Assembly: GCF_028009165.1 (NCBI RefSeq)
Contig: NC_079245.1
Location: forward strand, 1,178,001-1,242,000
Length of the DNA stretch: 64,000 nucleotides
Reading direction: 5' to 3'
From: Akanthomyces muscarius
Taxonomy: Eukaryota; Ascomycota; Sordariomycetes; Hypocreales; Cordycipitaceae
Shown: in pieces, positions 54,993-64,000 of the stretch
Layout of the letters: the number at the start of each line of letters is the position of its first letter
How positions within the stretch are numbered: position 1 is the first letter of the stretch
Notes under the pieces: generated by a model
Told to the model about the DNA's origin: nothing
What the model saw: only the letters and a program-made list of their open reading frames with translations
Database searches by the model: none
Translations under genes and position numbers: made by a program

Positions 54993-56457
54993 CTAGGTAA
55001 TGTAGACCCTCTTCAGAGATTCGGCGGCATACACCTCGTTAGTGACGATGTCTTTGACCAGCGCGGGCGGCAGACCGGCCTTTTTTGACTGGTCCTCGAG
55101 GCGCTGGCGGCCGTAGACGCGTCCGTTGGGGAGCAGGACGAGGTCGTGCTCGACGTGGCTCTTTGTGTGGTGCGCGTAGGGCACGTTGCGGGCGAGGTCG
55201 TTGAGCTCGATGGAGCAGATGGGGCAGACGCCGTGGCCGATGGTGGACGGACGTGGCGGCGGCGGCTGCTTCGTCTTCTTGCGTCCGGCGGCGGTGGTCG
55301 GGGACGAGGACGAGTGGTGGCAGGCGGGCGTCTTGAGCGCCGAGAGGCCCGACGAGAGGGCGAGGTGCAGCAGGGGCGCCGACGGCAGGCCGAGCAGGCT
55401 GTTGTGCGCCGTGGTGAAGACGTCGGCGAGCTCGGTCCAGCGCTGCGGCGCGTACAGGTGGGCGTAGGCGCCGCTGCTGCCGCCGCGGGCACGGCCGGGC
55501 GGGAAGGCGAGCAGGCCGCCGGCCTGCTTGACCTCGGTCGGGTAGGTGTGCCAGTAGGGGATGAGGTGCTTCTTGGCGTGGGCGATGGCCTCGAGGAGCT
55601 TGGGCTGGGACTGGGTGCGGATGAGCTCAACGTACTGCTGGAAGCGGAGGAGGAACTCGAGCTTGCTCTGTTTGCTCCACCGTTAGCTGTCGCCATGATC
55701 ATTTGAGGCGATGTAGGGATGAGAAACAAACCTCCATCTTTCTGAGCTCCTTCTTGTTCTCGGTGCACCAGGCCAGCGCCTCGGTGATGCTGCCGCCGAG
55801 GAGGGCCTCGCGGATGCGGCTCATGCTCTTGAACGTCTCGACGTCGACGAGGGCCTCCATGCCGCGCTCCCGGGCGAGCTGCTCGGCGCTCTCATTGTAG
55901 CCGTGGCGGAGGAGGTAGTCGGCGAGCAGGCGGTCGAGGCGGCGGCGGCTCCAGGCCTCGTACTTGACGTCCTCGGCCGAGTGCATGGCGTAGAGCTGGT
56001 CGAGGTGGATGATACGGGCGGCGGCCTGGGTGTGCAGGCGCTCCTCCTCGTGCGCGTGCGCCGTCAGCTTGCGCCGGACGCCGCGCATGCGCGCGAGCAT
56101 GGCGTCGAGGTTGCGCAGCGCATCCTGCTGCGTGGCGCGGCCCGAGGCGGCGCCCGTCGCGGCGTCCTTGAGCAGCGTCTTGAGCGCCGTCGTGTCCTTT
56201 TCGATGGTGAAGTGGGCGGAGCGGAAGTTTTTTCGGAGGAGCTCGTTGGGGAGGCGGAGAAGTGGCTGGTCCTGAGGATGGAAACGAAGGATTTGTGTCA
56301 GCAAATGAGGAGAAAGAGAGGGCTTGTCGTGGGAGCATCAAGATTCTTGTCGGGATTGGGGTAGAGTGCGGGCGTCGCTGGAGGAAGCGGAGCGCGAGAA
56401 GCTTACGAGGAGGAGGTGCTCGCCATGCCTGAGCGTGGATTGCTCGTGTTCAGCCAT
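54993..56457 (-). CDS. FYV10: GID/CTLH ubiquitin ligase subunit Fyv10/Gid9 (MAEA)
   Basis: Three exons, 56457-56407, 56271-55732 and 55667-54993, give 421 aa; introns are 135 and 64 bp. A helical N-terminus (RAHFTIEK-like, with [21 protein letters not shown]) leads to a LisH motif ([20 protein letters not shown]), then CTLH ([36 protein letters not shown]). A CRA-type helical part follows ([17 protein letters not shown]). The C-terminus is the incomplete RING of this family: [29 protein letters not shown] and a final VYIT. With Rmd5 it forms the catalytic RING pair of the GID ligase that degrades gluconeogenic enzymes. A Ser/Thr/Lys-rich loop of about 35 residues precedes the RING. Confidence 0.9.
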
Positions 56458-58883
56458 AGTTTGCTAGATGGGCTGCGAAAGTATTAGACAAACGGCAGCA
56501 TGGAGAGAAAAGGTTTGCGGGAAGAATGGCGATGCAGGAAGACTTTGGAGTTGGAGGCGGTGGTTGTAGCTCGCAGCTGGGGCCCGATTAGAGGTGGCAT
56601 TACGTAGCGTCGAGTTTTGGCACCGACCATTCCCCAAGGTGGAGCCCGGCGATGGCAAGGCAATGGTGGGCCGGAGGGATTGCCTGCTATGTGCTTTTTC
56701 CGTGTCCTTTCGGGCATGAAAAAGTAAAGCTTTACGTATCTTGATCAGGTTCTGATTTTGAAATATTTTGTTTATTATTTATTGCCACCAAAATGTTGTG
56801 TAACCTGTCCTGTAGACGGGCGCTGTAGCTACCAGGGATCCGATGGAAGCGGGCCTGTAAGAAGGCAATCTACGGCGGGTAGCGGCAGCGTCGCGCAGCG
56901 GGGTTCGGGATGGGCGAGGCGGCGAGGTCAGGCCGGGATTCACGATTTTTGCGTGGGAAAAATGAGTCGAGTAACGCGGCTGCATTCATCATTATCAGTG
57001 GCTATGTTGGTAGGAGTTTTTTTCTTTTTTTCCCCTGTTGGTGCCGCGGGCGCAGCAGCCGTCTATTTGGCTGGTGGTCTATGTCGTTGCCCGCGATGCT
57101 GCTGTGCCGCTCTGCGCGCAAAGCGACAGCTTAAAAGCCCGATACGGGTATAAACATGATGGCATTAGGGGCTGATCTTGGCAGTCTCTGGTGATGTACA
57201 CTGCCGAGTTTTACGTTCCTGAGGCCTTTGCCCGTCGCATTTCAATCAGCCGGTGGCGCAGTTATACGCCGTCTTGTTTGCTACTATCAAAAGCGCAGGC
57301 CAGATCGACAAGGCGGCACCGTCGACCATGCAGCCAGGATGCGTACATATTTGATATTTCAGCTGAAAGCCTCCCAACCCCCATAGCCGTTTGCTCGAGT
57401 TACACAGTGGCGGCACCCCCAGAGTCATGCTGAGACGGCCGCCTCGCGCCTCACTGTGATACGCTGTGATACGTCGGGCAACGGTCCATGCCCAGCAGGC
57501 ATCCCGGATGGAGTCTGGATAGGCCAAGCCAGGTGTGACTTGCCCGCAGGTGGCTCAGAATCAGGCGTCTGGGCTGCAGCCGGATAGCTGGGCTGGTATC
57601 CGACTGCGGAGCGGGCGCTGAAACCTTGGGGGCGTTGTTTGCTGTAGTCGATGGAGAAATGCCGAGATAATCCGGAATAATCCTCAAGGGAGTCTTTTTC
57701 GAAATGTTGTCTGCCTTGAGGTAGGATCTAGTCTGCAGGCAATGGTTATATTAATTGCAAGAGCGGCATTGCTGGATTAAATTTATTGGCTGTTTGCCAG
57801 ACGTGCTGCTGGGCTTGCTGTGATTGGGTGGAGCAATACTGGAAAGGTGAGAGCCTCAAAATTCAGGCACCACTCTCTTCTGAATATAATCCCCCAGGCT
57901 GCACGTGTTCTGCTCCTCCCTCGAACCTCGTGACTTGGACACCCCAGCCGCCGCCCACCCCTCGCCCGTTTGCTGCACGCGCCTTTGGTACGTGCCTGCT
58001 GAGAACGACGCCTCGGAAACCAACAAAAAGCCAACCAGTTTATTAAAAAAGAGTGGCCATTTTCATCGCAAAATCGATCCAGTATTGACCAAACTACTTG
58101 TTCGATTTTTTCCCTTTTTTTTTACGGCCACAGTACTGCTCATAGCTTTCCTACAACCACCGTCTTCAACGCGCTTACTTACATCCGGCCGCGACATCAC
58201 GAGATTTGGAACCACGCAAAAACACGTGAGGCAAAACCCGTGATCTCCCACCCAAGGCCCAAAAAACACATGATCTGGCTGGTAAGTGCATCGTCCTGCA
58301 CCCAGATGCCCGCATTTTGATGCTTTTGTCACCATCTCCTCGCGATTTTGATGCCGCAAGTGCGAGCATCGTCGCTGCGCTGCTGCCTGCGCCCATCGCC
58401 ACCCCTTTGCCCGTCAATTCCCTCTCATTCCCCTTTTTCGCGCGCGACCGTCTCTGTCGACCATCTCAGGTCGTCCGAGTCGACTTACACGCCATGATGA
58501 GCTTGAGCACGTCTACCTAGTCGGTGCCGCATCGCGTCGTTGTCGGCGCTCTGTTGCGTGCTGTCGCGTTCCGCAAAGAAATCAACAAGGCGAAATTTTC
58601 ATTTCAGCCTCTTTTCGTCTCATCACCATCGCGGCCCGCCTCGCCTCGCTCACTGCCGACACTGAAAGCACTCTACTTGCCGCAGGTAGCAGTGAGCACG
58701 ATGCATTGCCATCGCCAGCATGTGCACTTGTCGCTGCATGCGCTACTGCCTTCTCCCATCACCACGCACTTTACCCCTCTCGCCTCATTGTCATCCTCCT
58801 TGCACGCGTATTTCTAGCTCTATCTAACCCTCATTAGTTGTAGCCACAGACACATCGTAAAGCTGGATTTCCATCAGGAGGAC
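56458..58883. other. Divergent promoter of FYV10 and CBF1
   Basis: About 2.4 kb. 57700-57830 is AT-rich; 58300-58880 is C-rich leader containing short upstream ATG frames (for example 58317-58520). No additional gene supported. Confidence 0.45.
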
Positions 58884-59774
58884 ATGTCCGACCCTCTCGC
58901 GGATCACCCGGACCTCTCTGCCCTCACCGGCTCCCCCGGCCAGAAGCGCAAGCGAGAGCACGAGAGTCCCGGGCAGCGTCACAAGCGCATAGCGCCCCCA
59001 GCCAGCATGACGGCCGCTGATACGGCCGATTTCATCCAGAATGCAATCGAGGCCACCAATGCTGCCGCCACAAACGGTGTCAACGTCGCCGACTTTAATG
59101 CCCTGCAGCAGGCAACCCACGGTGACCACACCGACCACGCCGGCAATGATGCTACCACCACAGCGCAGGCCGCCCTCGGCATGTATCCCACTCTGCATGT
59201 GCCTCCCTCGACCGAGGAGCAGTTCGCCGCCCAGACTAGCGACAATGGCGACCAGCCGCACGATCATCATGCCTTTCCTCCAGACATGACGCACGACATG
59301 ATGGACCCAGTCGCCCACCAGCCCCAGAACGGGGTCCAGCAGCAACAGCAGCGCCACTACTCTGCATCGTCACAGGGAGGCAACCCCAAGCCGCCTGTGG
59401 GATCCGACGAGTGGCACAAGCTGCGCAAGGATAATCACAAGGAGGTCGAGCGCCGTCGCCGCGAGACCATCAACGAGGGCATCAACGAGCTGGCCAAGAT
59501 TGTCCCCGGCTGCGAGAAGAACAAGGGGTCCATCCTGCAGCGCGCCGTCAGCTTCATATCCCAGCTCAAGGAGAATGAGCAGCAAAACATTGAAAAGTGG
59601 ACGCTCGAGAAGCTGCTTACGGAGCAGGCCATCACGGAGCTAAGCCAGTCCAATGACAAGCTCAAGCAGGAGTGCGAGCGCCTGTACCGCGAGCTCGAGA
59701 CGTGGAAGCGCGTCGCCCAGAATGCAGGCCTCGAGCCGCCGCAGCCCAAAGAGGAGCCCAGCGTCACGGGCTAG
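58884..59774 (+). CDS. CBF1: bHLH transcription factor Cbf1-like
   Basis: Intronless, 296 aa. The basic region is LRKDNHKEVERRRRETIN (residues 180-197). His185, Glu189 and Arg193 are the E-box contacts that select CACGTG. Helix 1 is NEGINELAKIVPG, the loop CEKNKG, and helix 2 SILQRAVSFISQLKENEQQ. A leucine-rich coil follows to about residue 276. This matches Cbf1/CPF1, which binds centromere DNA element I and promoters of methionine/sulfur genes in yeast. Upstream are a basic KRKREHESPGQRHKR cluster (likely nuclear import), an Ala/Thr-rich part, and a His/Gln-rich stretch. In filamentous fungi the centromere role is uncertain, the CACGTG role likely. A tandem repeat lies in its 3' flank. Confidence 0.9.
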   Translation: MSDPLADHPDLSALTGSPGQKRKREHESPGQRHKRIAPPASMTAADTADFIQNAIEATNAAATNGVNVADFNALQQATHGDHTDHAGNDATTTAQAALGMYPTLHVPPSTEEQFAAQTSDNGDQPHDHHAFPPDMTHDMMDPVAHQPQNGVQQQQQRHYSASSQGGNPKPPVGSDEWHKLRKDNHKEVERRRRETINEGINELAKIVPGCEKNKGSILQRAVSFISQLKENEQQNIEKWTLEKLLTEQAITELSQSNDKLKQECERLYRELETWKRVAQNAGLEPPQPKEEPSVTG

Positions 59775-59800
59775 CAGTCCGCGCTGGTAGCTCCTTTTCC

Positions 59801-60000
59801 GGAGCCGTTTGCCGCCCAGGCATCTTGACTTTTATATTTCTGGCCCAGCGATTTCTCCGGAGCCGTTTGCCGCCCAGGCATCTTGACTTTTACATTTCTG
59901 GCCCAGTGATTCCTCTCTAGAGCCGTTTGCCCCTCAGGCATCTTGACTTTTACATTTCTGGCCCAGTGATTCCTCTCTAGAGCCCTTTGTCGCAAAGGCA
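59801..60000. repeat. Tandem repeat of about 60 bp, three copies plus a partial
   Basis: Units begin at 59801, 59859, 59919 and 59979 (58, 60, 60 bp and a 22-bp piece). Each reads GAGCCGTTTGCC, then CATCTTGACTTT, then TTCTGGCCCAG. Copies 2 and 3 are nearly identical. It begins 26 bp after the CBF1 stop, so it is probably transcribed in the 3' UTR. Confidence 0.92.
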
Positions 60001-60647
60001 ACTTTGCCTGCTTTCTCATTGACACTTGTTCTATACTGTTTTCTCTACACAGTGCCGCAACCCCTATAATGAGTGTATGCTCCGGCCATGTGGCGTTGCG
60101 CGATTCCTTCTTCTTCTTCTTCTTCTTATTCTTCTTCTTCGGCTGCTGTTTATTGGGGATTGGGAGCTAGGCGTCGGTACTTGGATTGCTGTTTTCTTTG
60201 TTGTTCGCTTTTTTATGTTTCAACCTGCTCAGGATATTTTAGGGCCATAGTCTAGGCCTGAGTGAATGCCCAACACATGAACTTGCGCTTTTTATCATGC
60301 CTCTCTAATCAAGTATATCCTTCTTAGCGTATGGTCATAGAGGCAAGACTTGAGTTGTGTTTATCTTTTTTGCTCCTCCTGCAAACAAGTACATCTTTGA
60401 AACGTGATGCTTACGCGTCCTGCAAATGAGCGCCGTTATTAATAGGTTGTGGTCTTGCTGCGCCTCCTGTAAACAAGGTGCCTTTTTTTTTTTTAATCTG
60501 AGTGCTAATACGTAATGATGTTGTTGCTCACGTTCCGCACGACGTCGATACGACCGCGTATCTTGAAACCACCAAGCCAGGAGCAATGCGGGCCGGCGGA
60601 GTTTGGCGCGCGCTCGTCTCACCGTTCCCGTCCGACTCGGGCGACCC

Positions 60648-60667
60648 TTTTTTTTTTTTTTTTTTTT
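60648..60667 (+). repeat. Poly(T) run of 20
   Basis: Uninterrupted T run in intergenic DNA. Confidence 0.85.
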
Positions 60668-62590
60668 CTTCTCATTTCTTCTTCTCTTGTTAATTTTGCC
60701 GCTGTCCATCATGGTCCTCAAAAGGCTTGCTCGCTTTCTCTTCTCCACATGGTATAAAGACGATGGGAAAAGCCAAGAAAGCGAATGGCACTTTAAAGGC
60801 AGCAACAAGTACAAGTAACGTTGCTAATGTCTTGTTCTCGTCTCGAGTCAAGCATTTGCACCAATATAACATTTTTTTATCCTTTCTTCTTCTACACCCC
60901 CTACCCATGCCTCAAGGGTGCCTAAGGATAGATAGACTTTGCATTTGCATATGTCCCCCCCTGGGTCTCCGCATCGAACATCGTCACCCGGGGGGTGCTC
61001 GTAGTTATTCGTTTATGTAAACGAACAGAATGGCGGGATTCGGAAGAAGAATGCCAAGAACTTGTCTAGACGAAATGTGGGAGGGCCGAGATGGTTCTGT
61101 TAAAGTCATGCTGCAATTGTCTGGCGCGCATTTCGCATACATCTTGCTGGCCCGCACGTGGGGGCGGGCGAAAGACGAGCGAAGCATGAGAAGTTTAGAG
61201 TTTGAGTCTGCATGCAACGGCATCGCGAGGAAGTCTCGCTCGCTCAGCCCTGGATGCCCAGCCTGAACAGAGCCAGGAATGGGAGAGAAAGGGTTGACTT
61301 TGCTTTGCTCCAACAACGAGGGGGAATGCGCCCAGGGGAGGCAATCGACCATGGTCCTGTTCTCTCTTCCATCGTCACATTTACATTGATTTTTGGGGTT
61401 TCTCTTGTTTGTTTTTTTCCTTCTCCCTTTGAACCGGATACCTGGGTATCGGGACCGAGACGCAGGGTCTTTCCACGTTCCCTGACATTGCATCGTGATC
61501 ATCTCCCATCAACCCGGGTATCCATGGGCTTCAAGGTTCGAGACTACTTGGCAAAAAGACCGTTTTTTCTTTTCTTGCACTGCGGGACTGTGTGTGGTCT
61601 TCTCCCTGCTCGGAGATGCACGAATACTGGGCAAAATCCACCCACCACAAAACGTTCCAACTTAATGATAGAGTTCATTTCCGCATCATCGGCGCAGTTC
61701 CTTATTCCTCCTACCAGGATATATCCCCCGCTGCCACTTCCCTTTCCCCACAGAGCGATTATTTACACTTTTCCCTCGGGCTTCTTCTCTTCGGGCTCCA
61801 TTCTAGCTTACAAAACAGCGTATAGAATAAAGGCTTGGCACACAATGTATCCAGGTTCTCGGGGAAAAGGTCAAAAACTCAATCGTGATCCCCTATTGCA
61901 CGGCTGTCGTTTGACCGGCACACCTCTGTATCCCCATAAAGTCTAAAGAAACCTCGGCCATCGTCTTTTCAACAACGCCCTCCAACCCTTTCTTTCCGGT
62001 CGATTCCTCGCTTCTGCTATTGGCTGGTGATTGCGATGAGTCCCCGGGGGTATCCATGCCAGACGAATAATGTTCACACCAGCTGCACAAGACGAGCAAG
62101 GATCAGGGCTCATCAATCATATCAGATTTCGCCTTTTTTGTTCAACTCTCCTGTCTTGCGTCTCGACTGACAAGCTAACCCTGACTTGTCTCGTACCATG
62201 TTCCAATTGCCCGGGTTATGCTCGTAGATCATCCCCTCCACCCCACCGCCGTCTCTGTTCCCAGATGCATTATGCTAGCATCCTCTGAGACTTCTCTAGT
62301 TTCGTATCTCGGTCCCGTTACAACGCAATTTACCCCAGTTGCGGGCTGTGCATTGTAAACTGGAAAAGCCGCTGGATGACGCAAACTCCTCGCTTAGCTT
62401 GCGTGCGTGCGCTCGCTGCGCCCAGCCGAAGCCCACATCCCGACAGGAGCTCGCCGCCGAACGAGTAGAAATCTAGCCAGTACAACGTTGGGTCAACAGC
62501 GCCATGACCCCTCTTTCCGAGATCAACAGCTAGAAGCAACCAAACGGAAGAGTACTCCACTGCCCAAATACATTCTTTCCGGTGGGCAAA

Positions 62591-62607
62591 CCCCCCCCCC
62601 CCCCCCT
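62591..62607 (+). repeat. Poly(C) run of 17
   Basis: Uninterrupted C run in intergenic DNA; true length uncertain as homopolymers are error-prone. Confidence 0.8.
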
Positions 62608-63490
62608 TTCCGTTCCATGATATCAACCCATCCTTGTATCATGGAAACGCCCACGTGCGCTATCCTCGATATGCGCAAATACTCAAAGTATCTACTCGGA
62701 ATCAAGTCTGGAACCATTTTGGTGACTATCTATACACCAGCCCCGCTGCGCTGGCTCGTGTTCCCCTTTAGCATCTCGGCCGATTATGTCAACCATGTCC
62801 AATTACTCCGTACTCCGAGCACGCCATATGTGTATTGAATTCAGGGGACCTGCCAATATCCTCTGTTGATTGGGAAGAGAGAGGGAGGGGGTGATGGTGA
62901 GGAGACGCAAGTAAGCGTTGAATTAGTTCCTATTGACGCACACACAGAGTACCGGCTCGCCTTTATAGAAGCTTCTTCTCTTCTCACAAAAGTAAGAGCA
63001 TGATACTATATTGAAATGCAGAAATGGATTGCAGGTCATCCAAAGATCGTAAATGGGGCATATCGATATTCGTTATATGAACAATAAAAAATCACAAAAT
63101 ATCAACGGCTTCCTCCATGTATTATCCAAAAGTCGGCACCCACTTGCCTCCAACAACACAAGACAACTGACAAGAGCCCCGTGCATAATTCTTAGCTCCG
63201 GCCATTGTTCCTCGCAACCGACGGGCAGAGCTGCTGAGCATGGCCCTGCCCCAGTACGCCGTCAAGTAGCTCGCACAGGCAAACGAGATGGTATCTCAAA
63301 AAAGACTGGAAAATTCCCAAACAATGCTGAAAAAAGATCTTGACCGACTCCGAAGTGCTGCTCCACGGATCGAAGATGTAGTAAATAAATAAAAGAAACG
63401 CCCTGCAGAAACGCTTTTTGTTCAAGTGAACAGCCCCCGCATCTAAGCAAGCAAAGATGCATCTGTCCGATTTCGTATCGGCACTTCTGT

Positions 63491-64000
63491 TCAATGCATG
63501 GCAGTTCTGCTGCCATTGTCCACAACCTGCGGCATGATGCCTCGGCCGTCATTAGTCACGTAGTTGTAGCCAGTAGATTGCGCAACGTTGGCCTGCGACA
63601 TCTCATCCGATCGAAACATGCCAGGCTGGCCGGCATTGTAGCCCGGTCGTGGACCTTCCTCAAATGGTGCCGTCATAAACGGCTGGCTTGGGTCCATGGG
63701 CACACCAGGCGACACGAATGGTCCCGCTTCCATGTTGGGTTGCTGGGCTGCGTAGGCATACATGGGCGACCCGTTAGTCCCGTTGGAGCTGGCCTGCCAT
63801 TGTTGAGGGTACATGGTGCCGCCGGGACTGGGAAAGTCACTAAAGACAGAGGGCCGGCGGCTGACATCATGCGGGCTCGGTACAAGGTCAAGGGTAAGAT
63901 TAGAACCCGTGGCGGGAACGCCGGCCTGGCCGTGAACTTGCATGCCCCCATTGTCAACATAGCTATGCTGTGGCCCCATGTCGTTCATCATGGGGGGCTG
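63491..64000 (-). CDS. C-terminal part of an unrecognised Gln/Pro/Asn-rich protein
   Basis: The frame is open to the window edge, so only the last 169 residues are seen (no start). Composition is low-complexity with Met, Pro, Gln, Asn, Gly and Tyr: for example RRPSVFSDFPSPGG, MYPQQWQASSNG and PMYAYAAQQPN. The end is DGRGIMPQVVDNGSRTAMH. No domain is visible. Such tails are common at the ends of fungal transcription factors, where they act as activation or disordered segments, but I do not identify the gene. Confidence 0.65.
   Translation of the reverse strand, partial: QPPMMNDMGPQHSYVDNGGMQVHGQAGVPATGSNLTLDLVPSPHDVSRRPSVFSDFPSPGGTMYPQQWQASSNGTNGSPMYAYAAQQPNMEAGPFVSPGVPMDPSQPFMTAPFEEGPRPGYNAGQPGMFRSDEMSQANVAQSTGYNYVTNDGRGIMPQVVDNGSRTAMH

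Larger units (their letters stand above)
60001..63490. other. Long intergenic region, no gene supported
   Basis: About 3.5 kb. Simple sequences are a TTC run at 60108-60140, 20 T at 60648-60667 and 17 C at 62591-62607. Longer frames (61212-61946 plus, 61005-61502 minus) have no motif, membrane pattern or coding bias. The right part should be 3' UTR of the gene running off the edge. Confidence 0.45.

Noticed and set aside
59771..60025. Minus-strand frame through the 60-bp repeat with a repeated peptide
   Set aside because: The open frame results from a repeat unit divisible by three; no start context or domain.
61527..61552. GGTTCGAGAC resembling a tRNA B box
   Set aside because: Lacks the NTCC end and no A box or acceptor stem could be paired around it.
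61212..61946. 244-codon plus-strand frame
   Set aside because: Long, but no recognisable motif, patchy hydrophobicity and an ordinary intergenic composition.

Overview
The window looks like nuclear DNA of a filamentous ascomycete, most likely a Sordariomycete and probably Hypocreales. The signs are compact GC-rich genes with short GT-AG introns (mostly 46-144 bp, many with a CTAAC-like branch site), pyrimidine-rich 5' leaders, AT-richer intergenic DNA, and fungal-specific families: a Zn2Cys6 regulator, a CFEM/Pth11-like receptor, a Dal5-type transporter and a CYP52-type P450. No bacterial features, CRISPR arrays, rRNA or tRNA genes were recognised. Species is not determinable from what I can see. 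Exon joins were made by eye; reading-frame sums are multiples of three for every model given.

Layout. 1-10 kb is accessory in character: a decayed ABC-transporter fragment carrying two in-frame stops, a membrane-anchored TAP-like alpha/beta hydrolase, a Zn2Cys6 regulator, a CFEM receptor and an MFS anion symporter. 10-22 kb carries an arylsulfotransferase-like protein, a NIPA-type Mg2+ transporter, a CHIP-like TPR/U-box ubiquitin ligase, a candidate small secreted protein, a glyoxalase-like protein and a GT25 glycosyltransferase. At 22.3 kb sits the most unusual gene: a secreted protein built almost wholly of 20 SGGDD pentapeptides in two blocks separated by a Kex2-like site. 23.5-28.2 kb holds a zinc alcohol dehydrogenase, a CYP52-like P450 and a hotdog thioesterase. 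These fit a small fatty-acid omega-oxidation group, and both of its promoters carry a CCTCGG element.

From about 31 kb rightward the content is mostly conserved housekeeping: dephospho-CoA kinase, a large GR-rich probably nuclear protein, the SUMO E1 subunit Aos1, an uncharacterised 646-aa protein, a four-TM protein, a coiled-coil protein, complex I subunit NDUFB3, the CCR4-NOT deadenylase Caf1, the GID ubiquitin-ligase subunit Fyv10/Gid9 and the bHLH factor Cbf1. At the right edge is the 3' end of an unrecognised Gln/Pro/Asn-rich protein.

Points most worth a second look are the SGGDD precursor; a 182-codon, coding-like, in-frame extension behind the TAG of the GR-rich protein (38048-38596), ending where base composition drops; the candidate secreted protein at 17.5 kb; and the CCTCGG-linked omega-oxidation group.
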